Assembly (NCBI GenBank): GCA_018062085.1
Contig: JAGOSY010000027.1
Span: 1-60,049 of the forward strand
Length of the DNA stretch: 60,049 bases
Direction: 5' to 3'
DNA from: a bacterium
GTDB lineage: Bacteria; Cyanobacteriota; Vampirovibrionia; Obscuribacterales; Obscuribacteraceae
Part shown: positions 43,105 to 51,343 of the stretch, piece after piece
How positions within the stretch are numbered: position 1 is the first letter of the stretch
Layout of the letters: each line of letters starts with the position of its first letter
The notes under the pieces: model-generated
What the model saw: the letters and a program-made list of their open reading frames with translations, nothing else
The model's database searches: none
Told to the model about the DNA's origin: nothing
Made by a program: the position numbers and the translations under genes

Positions 43105-43749
43105 ATGAAAAAGCGACTTATATTTCTCGGACTGATCGGTGCAGCGGTTGCTGCCGGTATTGCTCAAAATGAAGCGGTCTCTAAAACTGAGCAACCGAAG
43201 TACGACGTTTTAGAAAGTAACGGCCCCATCGAAATTAGACAATACGACCCCACGGTTGTAGCCGAGGTAGAAATAGCTGGAGACCAGAAAGAGGCCCTTG
43301 AGGCTGGTTTTCGCGTGTTAGCTGGTTACATATTTGGCAAGAATCAGTCGAATCAAACCTACAGCACGCAAAAAATCGCCATGACAGCCCCGGTCTCGCA
43401 GCAAAAGAGCGAAAAAATCGCTATGACAGCTCCAGTTACAGCTGAGGCCCATGGCAGTATCTGGAAAATTCGCTTCACCATGCCAGCACAATACAGCCTA
43501 GCCACTCTGCCCAAACCCAAAGATGAGCGCATTCACTTGATGGAAGTAGCCGGAGAAACAGTGGCGGCCATTCGTTTTTCTGGCCTAGCCAACCAAAAAG
43601 ATATGGAAAAAAAGGCTGAAGAACTAGAGACATTTTTGATAAAGAACAACAAAAAGAGCCTTGGCGAGCCAGTGCACGCTTATTACAATCCACCATGGAC
43701 CTTGCCTTTCTTGCGCCGTAACGAAGTGCTAATCAAGCTTTCGACCTAA
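43105..43749 (+). CDS. SOUL-family haem-binding protein
   Basis: 214 residues. A signal or membrane segment at 4-20 is followed by a SOUL domain: YDVLESNGPIEIRQYDPTVV, FRVLAGYIFGKN, the duplicated KIAMTAPV motif, YNPPWTLPFLRRNEVLI. SOUL proteins bind haem or tetrapyrroles, and several bacterial members are exported. The repeated KIAMTAPV unit, separated by about 8 residues, is the family signature (KIAMTSPV...ISMTAPV). It is the second gene after the TPR protein. The role in this organism is unknown. Confidence 0.88.
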   Translation: MKKRLIFLGLIGAAVAAGIAQNEAVSKTEQPKYDVLESNGPIEIRQYDPTVVAEVEIAGDQKEALEAGFRVLAGYIFGKNQSNQTYSTQKIAMTAPVSQQKSEKIAMTAPVTAEAHGSIWKIRFTMPAQYSLATLPKPKDERIHLMEVAGETVAAIRFSGLANQKDMEKKAEELETFLIKNNKKSLGEPVHAYYNPPWTLPFLRRNEVLIKLST

Positions 43750-43913
43750 TATTTGAATTGCTGTTTTAAAAAGTTTGACCTCTGCCAAAAGTTAGACAGA
43801 ATTTGGCTCTAGTGTAGTTGCCAGGGGTTGCCATGAGGCCACCAGGAAGTTACTAAGTAGCTCCCTGTGTTCCTACCAATCTAGGGTTCTGAAAAACATT
43901 TGGGGGGTTCGAT

Positions 43914-45023
43914 ATGGGCAGTGATTCAGCAAACAGATTTGCTATCAGTGATTGTTTCGCTAGCAGCGGCCAATCTAAAGAAGAGCAAATCGACTTAGTT
44001 TCACAAACTTACTCTATGGCTATGCCATTTGATTCAAGCAGGGAGGCACCTAAGAGTCAATTTAGCAGTCACTTTAGCGATCAGTTCGGCCGCAGAATTC
44101 TCCCCGAGATCTATCCAAGCTTCGATCCACAAAGAGTGCTCAACAGAAACGGCAGCGAAATAACTTTCGACGAATTCAATCGAGTTACGGCCATGAAAGA
44201 TGCTGCCAATCGCAACTTCGAGTTTCACTATGATGGCAACGGAGAGTTGAACCAAGTGAAAAACGAATATGGCAGTTGGCACAGACAAAGGCACAGCAAT
44301 GAATGGAGATCGGACAATGGTAGCAAATGGAGAGGCGAGATCAAAGTGGATGCCCACGGCTATTCTTACACAAATTTCGACCCCGTGCGTGGTCGAGGTG
44401 ATCGCACAACATATAGACCCGATGGCAGCAAAACCGTTGAATATTTAGGAGAGAATCAGCAAGTGTTTTCCCGCCGTAAAGAAGATAAAAACGGCAACAC
44501 TCTAGGCGGTGACACAGTTGATGATAACGCCAAAGCAACCGTTCAGTTTAAAGTAGAAAAAGGAGAAACCAAGGCTGGCATATTGAATACTTATGGAACC
44601 GAAGCAGAGATAGTTCGCGGCAAAGACGATGTACACGCCATCATTCATAGCAAACCAGACAGCGCCGTCAGAGCGATGCAAGAAGGTCGAGTAGTTTACA
44701 CCTTCAATCACAACGATAAAAATAATGGCGCGAGGTACTCACAATTTAGCTTAGGAGCCACCGACCGAGCAATGCTTGATCGCTATAGAACGATCAATCC
44801 AGAGCAAGATCTTGTAGTCATGGCCTGCTACGACAAACAAGCACGTGGCATGCGCTATCAAATATATGGCGGCCTAGACCTAGCTAGCACCAAAACCGGT
44901 GACACAATAAAAGCTGGTGAAGTCCTCGGCCGCGCTGGCGACCATGGCTATACCTATGCAGCACGCAGACAGAAACTAACAGGCAAATCTGTTGAGTTGA
45001 TGATTCAAGGGCAGAAAATTTGA
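43914..45023 (+). CDS. YD-repeat-like protein fused to a degenerate LytM/M23-like domain
   Basis: 369 residues, no signal peptide. Residues ~70-190 contain Rhs/YD-like strands (ITFDEFNRVTAMKDAANR, FEFHYDGNGELNQVKNEYG, DRTTYRPDGSKTVEYLGENQ). Residues ~225-369 look like a lysostaphin-type M23 fold (AMQEGRVVYTFNH, YQIYGGLDLAS, IKAGEVLGRAGDHG), but the HxxxD and HxH zinc ligands are not seen, so it is probably non-catalytic. GGGGGG precedes the ATG by 6 nt. The combination resembles a secreted or cell-wall-binding protein that lacks a classical signal. Confidence 0.6.
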   Translation: MGSDSANRFAISDCFASSGQSKEEQIDLVSQTYSMAMPFDSSREAPKSQFSSHFSDQFGRRILPEIYPSFDPQRVLNRNGSEITFDEFNRVTAMKDAANRNFEFHYDGNGELNQVKNEYGSWHRQRHSNEWRSDNGSKWRGEIKVDAHGYSYTNFDPVRGRGDRTTYRPDGSKTVEYLGENQQVFSRRKEDKNGNTLGGDTVDDNAKATVQFKVEKGETKAGILNTYGTEAEIVRGKDDVHAIIHSKPDSAVRAMQEGRVVYTFNHNDKNNGARYSQFSLGATDRAMLDRYRTINPEQDLVVMACYDKQARGMRYQIYGGLDLASTKTGDTIKAGEVLGRAGDHGYTYAARRQKLTGKSVELMIQGQKI

Positions 45024-45123
45024 GTGAAAACTTGAAAGGAGATGATATAGCCCGCAAATTTTGGTTTAAACTGCCAAGAAGATAATAAACTTGAACAATT
45101 ATCTCTTGGTAGTTGGGGGCACA

Positions 45124-45795
45124 ATGGCAAAAATCTTACTGGTAGAAGACGACGCCGGGCTCTGCCGCATGATCAACGATTGGCTCACCCTTGAGCACCA
45201 TCACATAGAAATCTCAGAGGACGGCAAAGACGGTCTTGAAAAAATGCGTTTCTACCAATATGACTTAGCAATCTTTGACTGGTCACTGCCGCAGATGTCT
45301 GGTATTGAAATCTTGCAAGAGATTCGCAAGCTAGGGTTATCCACACCTGTGATTATGCTAACCGGACGCAATACCATTGTAGATAAAGAACAGGGTTTGG
45401 ATGCCGGTGCAGATGACTATTTGACCAAGCCTTTTCACATGAAAGAGTTGAGTGCTCGCATTCGCGCCTTACTGCGCAGACCAACCGCCATGGTGGGAGA
45501 AGTATTTAAATGCGGCGACCTTGTAGTTGACCGCGGTACCTACAAAGTTACAAAAGCTGGAAAAGAAATAAAACTTCTTCCGACCGAATATGCCCTACTC
45601 GAATTTCTGCTGCGTCACCCCAATCAAGTATTTACACAAGAAGCACTGTTAGACAGAGTCTGGTCGTCTCAGTCAGATGCCACCAGTAATGCTCTAACGA
45701 CTTGCATCAAAAGACTGCGCAAGAAAATCGATAGCGAAAATCAAGAATCAATCATCAAAACGGTCTATGGTGTTGGGTATAAGCTTGAGAGCTAA
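45124..45795 (+). CDS. OmpR/PhoB-family response regulator
   Basis: 223 residues. The receiver has VEDD (7-10), Asp52 in IFDWSLPQ, Thr in LTGR and Lys in LTKPF. The C-terminal winged helix (~130-222) ends IIKTVYGVGYKLE. ATG 45124 has GGGGG 4-5 nt upstream; a TTG at 45091 gives extra residues not typical of the family. No kinase lies beside it, so it is an orphan regulator within this window. Confidence 0.93.
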   Translation: MAKILLVEDDAGLCRMINDWLTLEHHHIEISEDGKDGLEKMRFYQYDLAIFDWSLPQMSGIEILQEIRKLGLSTPVIMLTGRNTIVDKEQGLDAGADDYLTKPFHMKELSARIRALLRRPTAMVGEVFKCGDLVVDRGTYKVTKAGKEIKLLPTEYALLEFLLRHPNQVFTQEALLDRVWSSQSDATSNALTTCIKRLRKKIDSENQESIIKTVYGVGYKLES

Positions 45796-45861
45796 GGGTA
45801 AGACAAGTATTGTGTCCAGTCGCCAAAGCGCCCCGTAGCCTTGGCGAATATGGCTATACAC

Positions 45862-47613
45862 CTAATAACTCATAAATTCAGGACTACCCAATAGCAGTGC
45901 TGTTTTAAATTGCTCACCAGACTTGTCTATAACTGCGCTTGTGCGGGAAGAAAGCTGGCCCCCATTTACAGTGCGCAAGACCTGATCGTAAGGCTGAAGA
46001 TTGCCAGCGCCACCAAGAGCAGTGGCAAAGTTTATACGCTTCAGCAGAGCATCAGAGTTAAGCCAGGCTTCTTTTGTATTCTTATATCCATCAGGAGTGA
46101 GACAGCCATAAAGCGGTTGACCTTGCAGCTTCAAGAACGAATAGATAGGCTCATAGCGCGGAGGCCGACCACCACTTGCGCGCAATGACGAAACTGCATA
46201 ACGAAAAGGACTTTTATATTTATTGTTTTGATATTGTGTATCGAAGAACTCGGGGCTTTCAAACAAAGTTGTAAGAACAGCTTTGATATCGCCATTGCTT
46301 TCGCTAAAGCGCTTTGCCATTCTATCCACTAGAGCCTTAGGGGGCTTATCCGCAACAAAATATTGAGCCAGAGCAAAACTTATATGATGGGCCGTTGATG
46401 GATGACGGGCAAGAAAATCGAGAGCCTCCTCGATTTCGCCAGCACCAGAGGCTGTGATTTTATGACCGAGAACGACTTTTTCACCCTGGTCATGGCGAGC
46501 AGGATAAAACTGGCCCCAATAGCCTTTGCTCGGTAGTGAAAGGCCAGTTAAGACACGGGCTAATTCATTCACATCTTTTTGGGTATAGCCACCATCGACA
46601 CCAAGTGTATGAAGCTCCATTAGCTCGCGGGCATAATTTTCGTTGAGCCCACCTTTCTTATTAGCTTGCCCACCAGCTTTATTAGGATTATTTGCTCTAT
46701 TGGGATTATTGAGACTGGCAGCAGAACCAGGTGGATAGCCCATTGGACTACCAGGTGCTGCGTTTTGCCAATTGTCCAAATAGAAAAGCATAGCGGGGTG
46801 ATAGCAGGTAGCTCCAAGAATATCGCGGAAACGCCCTAGGGCATTGGGCCGAATTGCTTGCTCTTCGTAGACGCCAATCAAGACATGATCAAGACCTTTG
46901 TTGATACTTATATTGAAGTGGTTGTACCAAAAATCAACCATCACTTCTTGCAGCTGTCGCTCACTATCAAGCGCTCGCACTAGCCTCGTCTTAAATACTT
47001 GATCGGACACTACTCTAATGTGTTTCTGCTTCTTCTCTAGCTCTTCTTTTGCAGCAGCCGCATCTTTTTCTGCCTCGTTCGACTGCTCTTTAGCATTACC
47101 ACCAATACTCGCAGCCGACTTTCGCGCTGCATTATTTTGAGCGGCCATTAAGCGAAATTCTTTGATTAAATCGGCCGATTTTCGGTGAATCATCTCTGCC
47201 GAGGCTACTTGAGCATCAACAACTGGGTTCTCGGCAATCGAATTAGGGTTTAACTGACTAAAAATATAGGCTTTCACCCCCATAGCCTTGACCCGGTCGA
47301 AATCTCCTGGTTTGGCCCCAAAAGTCAGCCTATTTAAGACCTGAACTACTTTCTGGTCAGAGTTCATGGGCTTTGAATCTAAAGCAGAAGTCAAAGCCTG
47401 AGCAGAAGCAGGAGCTGCAGCTGGAATCCGAGCCGCTGACCGAGTAGGAGACGCAGCCGGAGAGGCAGCCAGGGCCAGGCTAGACGAACTTGACAGACTA
47501 ATTGCCAATGTCATTGTAGCTAGGGTTGTCGCCAGACTTGTTCCCCAAGGTGGCCCGAGAAGTGGCCATGATTGCAATGGCACGGTAAAGAAATCTGCAT
47601 ACTCTCGCTTCAT
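45862..47613 (-). CDS. DUF1800 family secreted protein
   Basis: 583 residues. After a signal-like Ala/Ser-rich segment (~20-75) comes a DUF1800 domain: QVLNRLTFGAKPGDFDRVK, FWYNHFNIS, NENYARELMELHTLGVDGGY, FDTQYQNNKYKSPFRY. The function of the family is unknown; it is often paired with a DUF1501 protein, which is not seen here. Two insertions are notable: a charged coiled coil (~165-200) and an Asn/Gly-rich loop (~300-330). AGAGG precedes the ATG by about 8 nt. Confidence 0.85.
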   Translation of the reverse strand: MKREYADFFTVPLQSWPLLGPPWGTSLATTLATMTLAISLSSSSSLALAASPAASPTRSAARIPAAAPASAQALTSALDSKPMNSDQKVVQVLNRLTFGAKPGDFDRVKAMGVKAYIFSQLNPNSIAENPVVDAQVASAEMIHRKSADLIKEFRLMAAQNNAARKSAASIGGNAKEQSNEAEKDAAAAKEELEKKQKHIRVVSDQVFKTRLVRALDSERQLQEVMVDFWYNHFNISINKGLDHVLIGVYEEQAIRPNALGRFRDILGATCYHPAMLFYLDNWQNAAPGSPMGYPPGSAASLNNPNRANNPNKAGGQANKKGGLNENYARELMELHTLGVDGGYTQKDVNELARVLTGLSLPSKGYWGQFYPARHDQGEKVVLGHKITASGAGEIEEALDFLARHPSTAHHISFALAQYFVADKPPKALVDRMAKRFSESNGDIKAVLTTLFESPEFFDTQYQNNKYKSPFRYAVSSLRASGGRPPRYEPIYSFLKLQGQPLYGCLTPDGYKNTKEAWLNSDALLKRINFATALGGAGNLQPYDQVLRTVNGGQLSSRTSAVIDKSGEQFKTALLLGSPEFMSY

Positions 47614-47822
47614 CTCATTTGCCTCTTCAGTCTCTTAAATTGGACGCTTCTTTGTACTACGTTCATACTGTCTAAAAAGTTCAATTGACAACCTTAATTT
47701 TGTTACTCAGCTTGAACCTTCGAGCAGTCAAGACTTATTGGCGAGTCAGGCGTGCTAATTTCAATTGCTAACTGGAAGCTGTTCCATCTAAATTGACTAT
47801 GTAAAACATAAATGGAGGCCGC

Positions 47823-49028
47823 GTGAAGAACATCGGCATTATCACATCTGGCGGAGACTGCGGCGGCCTAAACGGCGTAATTAAAGGGGCTGCCCTGAGC
47901 GCTCTTAGTAAAGGAATGACTGCCTGGATTATTCCCAATGGATACGCTGGCCTCTACAACCTCGTCGATTTGAAGTCATTGACCGAACTGACCCGCGACA
48001 GAATCGCCGCCATCGATGTCTTCATGGCCGGCAGCGAAGCGGGTAATTCAAGAGTCAAAGTTTCAAAAATCAAAGACGACAAGAAATACGACCGCATCAA
48101 AGACGGTCTCAAGAAATTCAAACTTGATGCCCTTGTAATTGCTGGCGGAGACGATACTGGCAGCGTTGTGGTTGACCTTTCCGCCCAAGGCATTGCCTGC
48201 GTGCATGCCCCAAAGACAATGGACCTCGACCTCATGCCCTACAGCGTTGGTGGCGACTCAACAATCAACCGCATTGCTGAGCAAGTGCGCGATTTGCACA
48301 CCACAGGCCGCACCCACAACCGCATTCTCGTTATGGAAGTATTTGGCCGCTATGCTGGCCACACGGCCTTCCGTGGTGGCGTAGCAGCAGACGCCGATGC
48401 CATTCTCATTCCTGAAATTCCCGTTGATTTTGACGTGCTCTATAAGCATGTCAAAGCACTATTCATCAAACGCATTGAAGAAAGCGATGTCTTTGCCGGC
48501 ACAGTGATGATTGTAGTAGCAGAAGGCTTGCGCGATTCATCTGGCAATGAACTAGTTGATATGAACTCGCAGCCAGACTCGTTTGGCCACCGCAAACTAA
48601 TCGGTGCTGGAACTTATGTCGTCAAACAATTGCAAGACCGCATTAAGGCTGATCCTGAAATTAAAGAGTTCATGAAGCGTACTGGACAGTTTGTAGAAGG
48701 TGTCTATGAAACTCCAGAAGTGCGAGATCTCAGACCTGGTCACTTGGTCAGATGTGGCTTTGCTACTCCAGTTGATTCTAACTTTGGTTTAGAAGTTGGC
48801 GCAGCAGCGGTTGAACTAATTTCGCTAGGCACCTTTGGCGTCACTGTGGTGTCATACCAAGACGGCAAAATCGAATACATGGATGTGGCAGACGCCATCA
48901 AACAACGCTTTGTCAGCCCAGAAGACGTGGCCCTCTATGAAAGTCTTGGCACTTCCTTTGGCCGTGTGCCAGAGAAAGCGAAAGTAGAAACCGTCAAAGT
49001 CAGTGGTCGACCCAGCCGAGTTTATTAA
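47823..49028 (+). CDS. 6-phosphofructokinase, PPi-dependent type by active-site residues
   Basis: 401 residues. Domain start MKNIGIITSGGDCGGLNGVI. The phosphoryl-donor loop reads AGGDDTGS (Asp111), with Asp where ATP enzymes have Gly, and PKTMDLDL has Lys131; both mark PPi-dependent enzymes (family knowledge). The catalytic base region KTxDxD is kept, but Asn of the usual DND is Leu135. Also seen: GGDSTINRI, MEVFGRYAGH and AEGLRD. It phosphorylates fructose-6-phosphate in glycolysis, reversibly if PPi-dependent. The start is GTG with GGAGG 5 nt upstream. A strong terminator follows. Confidence 0.87.
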   Translation: MKNIGIITSGGDCGGLNGVIKGAALSALSKGMTAWIIPNGYAGLYNLVDLKSLTELTRDRIAAIDVFMAGSEAGNSRVKVSKIKDDKKYDRIKDGLKKFKLDALVIAGGDDTGSVVVDLSAQGIACVHAPKTMDLDLMPYSVGGDSTINRIAEQVRDLHTTGRTHNRILVMEVFGRYAGHTAFRGGVAADADAILIPEIPVDFDVLYKHVKALFIKRIEESDVFAGTVMIVVAEGLRDSSGNELVDMNSQPDSFGHRKLIGAGTYVVKQLQDRIKADPEIKEFMKRTGQFVEGVYETPEVRDLRPGHLVRCGFATPVDSNFGLEVGAAAVELISLGTFGVTVVSYQDGKIEYMDVADAIKQRFVSPEDVALYESLGTSFGRVPEKAKVETVKVSGRPSRVY

Positions 49029-49043
49029 AGCACCGTCGACCCC

Positions 49044-49084
49044 AAAAGGTGTAAGAAATTCAGGCTGAATTTCTTACACCTTTT
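49044..49084. terminator. Rho-independent terminator
   Basis: A perfect 19-bp stem, AAAAGGTGTAAGAAATTCA with its complement, around the loop GGC, followed by a T run. It ends the phosphofructokinase transcript; the amidase gene starts 17 bp later. Confidence 0.93.
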
Positions 49085-49100
49085 ACCAAGATTAAAAACT

Positions 49101-50327
49101 ATGAGCTACAACGGCATCATCGCCAACCTAGATATTGCCGAGATTAGAGAAGAGGCACAAGCAGGGTCAGGGGCAGCCGCTTCTGGTGCTGCTCAACCTC
49201 TAGCCGGACTACGCTTTGCCGTTAAAGACCTCTTTGCCATTGCCGGACGCACCACAGGCTTTGGCAATCCCGACTGGCTAAATACCCACCAGCCAGAAAG
49301 CGTTCATGCCGAGGTTGTCAGCCAGCTGCTCAAAGCTCAGGCCAAACTTATTGCCGTCACCTGCACTGATGAAATGGCCTTCAGCCTGGATGGCATCAAT
49401 ATTCACTACGGCACCCCACTCAATAGTCAGTTGCCTGACTGCATTCCTGGTGGATCGTCTAGTGGCTCTGCATCAACTGTTGCTGCCGGTCTCGTAGACT
49501 TTGCCCTGGGCACAGACACCGCTGGATCTATTCGCGTTCCCGCTAGCTACTGCGGCATCTGGGGTTTAAGACCAACCTATGGTGCCATTTCAAGCATTGG
49601 TGTCTTACCCCTGGGGCCATCTTTTGACACCGTGGGAATTCTCGCACCAAGCCGTCTGATCTTAGATAAAGTAGCGAGTGCGCTTCTAAACAAAGAAGGC
49701 ACAGAAGCAACTAGAAATGCGAACAAGCAGATCAAGCAACTTCTAATCTGTGATGATTTATTGGCACAACTTGAACCAAACCTTGCACCAGATATAGTGA
49801 CAGCAATAGCAAAAGCCAGCGCTAGCTTTGCAACGGTCAAACACATCAAAATAAGTGACACCCTAGAGCTCAATAGCCTGGTGTCAGTATTCAATGCCAT
49901 CCGCGCCTATGAAGCATGGCAGTGCCACGGTCAGTGGCTAGGAAGCACTAGCCCTAATATGGCCCCAGCAATTAAAGAGCGTTTCTTCAATTGTAAAGAC
50001 GCCACCGAAGATGAGGCCACAAAAGCACGCAGCGAACAACAAAAGCTGAGGCAAAAGTTAGCAAAATTATTGGCCGATGACAGCGCTCTATGCTTCCCCA
50101 CCACTATCACTCTACCTCCACCTAAGCTAGCTTCAGCTGCCGTTCTTCAGCAAAACAGAATGGCCAATATGCCGCTCAGCGCCATGGCCTCGCTCAGTGG
50201 ATTTCCCCAAATTTCAATACCAATTTCTCTAGGTAATCACCAGCCAATTGTAAAGACAGGACTGTCTCTGTTAGCCAATTCTGGAATGGATCTGGCAATT
50301 ATTAATGCTGCGGCAGCTTTCCAGTAA
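49101..50327 (+). CDS. Amidase-signature family hydrolase
   Basis: 408 residues. The Ser-cisSer-Lys triad is visible: Lys42 in RFAVKDLF, cis-Ser about 119 in PGGSSSGSA and nucleophile Ser143 in GTDTAGSIRVPA. Also GIWGLRPTYG and GPSFDTVGILA. It is shorter than GatA (about 480) and lacks the GatA C-terminal features, and no gatB or gatC is beside it, so it is probably a general amide hydrolase. A cytosolic location is inferred from the lack of a signal. The terminator of the previous gene separates it from pfk. Confidence 0.87.
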   Translation: MSYNGIIANLDIAEIREEAQAGSGAAASGAAQPLAGLRFAVKDLFAIAGRTTGFGNPDWLNTHQPESVHAEVVSQLLKAQAKLIAVTCTDEMAFSLDGINIHYGTPLNSQLPDCIPGGSSSGSASTVAAGLVDFALGTDTAGSIRVPASYCGIWGLRPTYGAISSIGVLPLGPSFDTVGILAPSRLILDKVASALLNKEGTEATRNANKQIKQLLICDDLLAQLEPNLAPDIVTAIAKASASFATVKHIKISDTLELNSLVSVFNAIRAYEAWQCHGQWLGSTSPNMAPAIKERFFNCKDATEDEATKARSEQQKLRQKLAKLLADDSALCFPTTITLPPPKLASAAVLQQNRMANMPLSAMASLSGFPQISIPISLGNHQPIVKTGLSLLANSGMDLAIINAAAAFQ

Positions 50328-50390
50328 TATATTATAAGAAATATGACTGCTAGCAAAAAAAGCGCGTAGAAGTAGAGAAGACAAACACTT

Positions 50391-50903
50391 GTGATTAAGC
50401 CAGCAAATTTTTTTGTCAATTTCATGTGCTCGAACCAGCGCAGTCGAAAGACTAAACGGCAAGGGCAGGGCTCAGCTATTGCTGAATTCGGGCCAGCTCT
50501 CTTTTTCATCTTTATCTTTGCTGTCTTTCCAGTAATCGATATCATTGCCCTGAGCTTCAATTACACAGCTTGTGCTTCGCTTAATGACATTCAACTGCGC
50601 GAAGCGGTGAAACTACCCAAAAGTATTGCAACCAATCCGAAGGGACCAGTTCTCGGAAGCATTCCAGACCGTTGGATGGCGACAGTTCTGGGCGGGGCGT
50701 CGGGTATGGTAGAACGTCCTTCAACTAACGTCGATTATGACCCCAGTTCGGGGAATATGTATGTACAGGTGTCGACTACGGTAACTGTGCGACCCTTGCT
50801 CAATATCCCTTTCTTCTTCAAAGTACCAGGGATAGGCGCACCGGCCACATTCACAGTCTCAAGTAGTCGACTAATTGAAAATCCCATATTTGCCGCGCAA
50901 TAA
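50391..50903 (+). CDS. TadE-like pseudopilin (first)
   Basis: 170 residues. A basic N-terminus leads to a prepilin-like junction GSAIAEFGP (Gly before the cleavage site, Glu at +5) and a hydrophobic helix (ALFFIFIFAVFPVIDIIAL). A beta-rich periplasmic part follows (DPSSGNMYVQVSTTVTVRPL). This is the TadE minor pilin layout. The start is GTG 50391. Four genes from here to 53858 are packed with gaps of 5-15 bp and form an operon for Tad-type minor pilins. Confidence 0.75.
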   Translation: MIKPANFFVNFMCSNQRSRKTKRQGQGSAIAEFGPALFFIFIFAVFPVIDIIALSFNYTACASLNDIQLREAVKLPKSIATNPKGPVLGSIPDRWMATVLGGASGMVERPSTNVDYDPSSGNMYVQVSTTVTVRPLLNIPFFFKVPGIGAPATFTVSSSRLIENPIFAAQ

Positions 50904-50908
50904 GCACT

Positions 50909-51328
50909 ATGCCATCGAGAAGCAGCTACAAGAAATCAAGAAAACCCAGCGCTCAGACATTAATTGAAGCGATGATGGGTTTTATTGTCTTGATTCCCAT
51001 AGCTCTCTTTGCAGTAGACGTCGTGGCATTGATGAGCACAGCCCAGACCAACGAGCAATGGGCAGAGACTGCCGCGCGGGCGGCGGGAAGTTGCAGCTGC
51101 GAAAGCATGGCACAAACCGCCGTGAAAAACTCACTAAAGCGCTTTGTCCCTTCCAGCATAATCCGCTCGGTAGAATTAGAAAAAATCACCTTTGATCAGA
51201 TCAACGGCCAGGTAACTGTGGCCACCGTAATGCAAATTAATGTGCCCATACCTCTACCCTGGATGAACCAATTTGAATTCAGAGCCAGCGCTATCCAGCC
51301 GCTACTTGGTACACCGGCTGCGCAATAG
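50909..51328 (+). CDS. TadE-like pseudopilin (second)
   Basis: 139 residues. The N-terminal helix SAQTLIEAMMGFIVLIPIAL has the pilin Glu but a Pro rather than Gly before it (KPSAQ), so prepilin peptidase cleavage is uncertain. WAETAARAAGSC and QVTVATVMQINVPI are typical of TadE/F C-termini. It starts 5 bp after the first TadE-like gene and 15 bp before the TadG-like gene. Confidence 0.72.
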   Translation: MPSRSSYKKSRKPSAQTLIEAMMGFIVLIPIALFAVDVVALMSTAQTNEQWAETAARAAGSCSCESMAQTAVKNSLKRFVPSSIIRSVELEKITFDQINGQVTVATVMQINVPIPLPWMNQFEFRASAIQPLLGTPAAQ

Positions 51329-51343
51329 CCACTGAGAGTAAAA

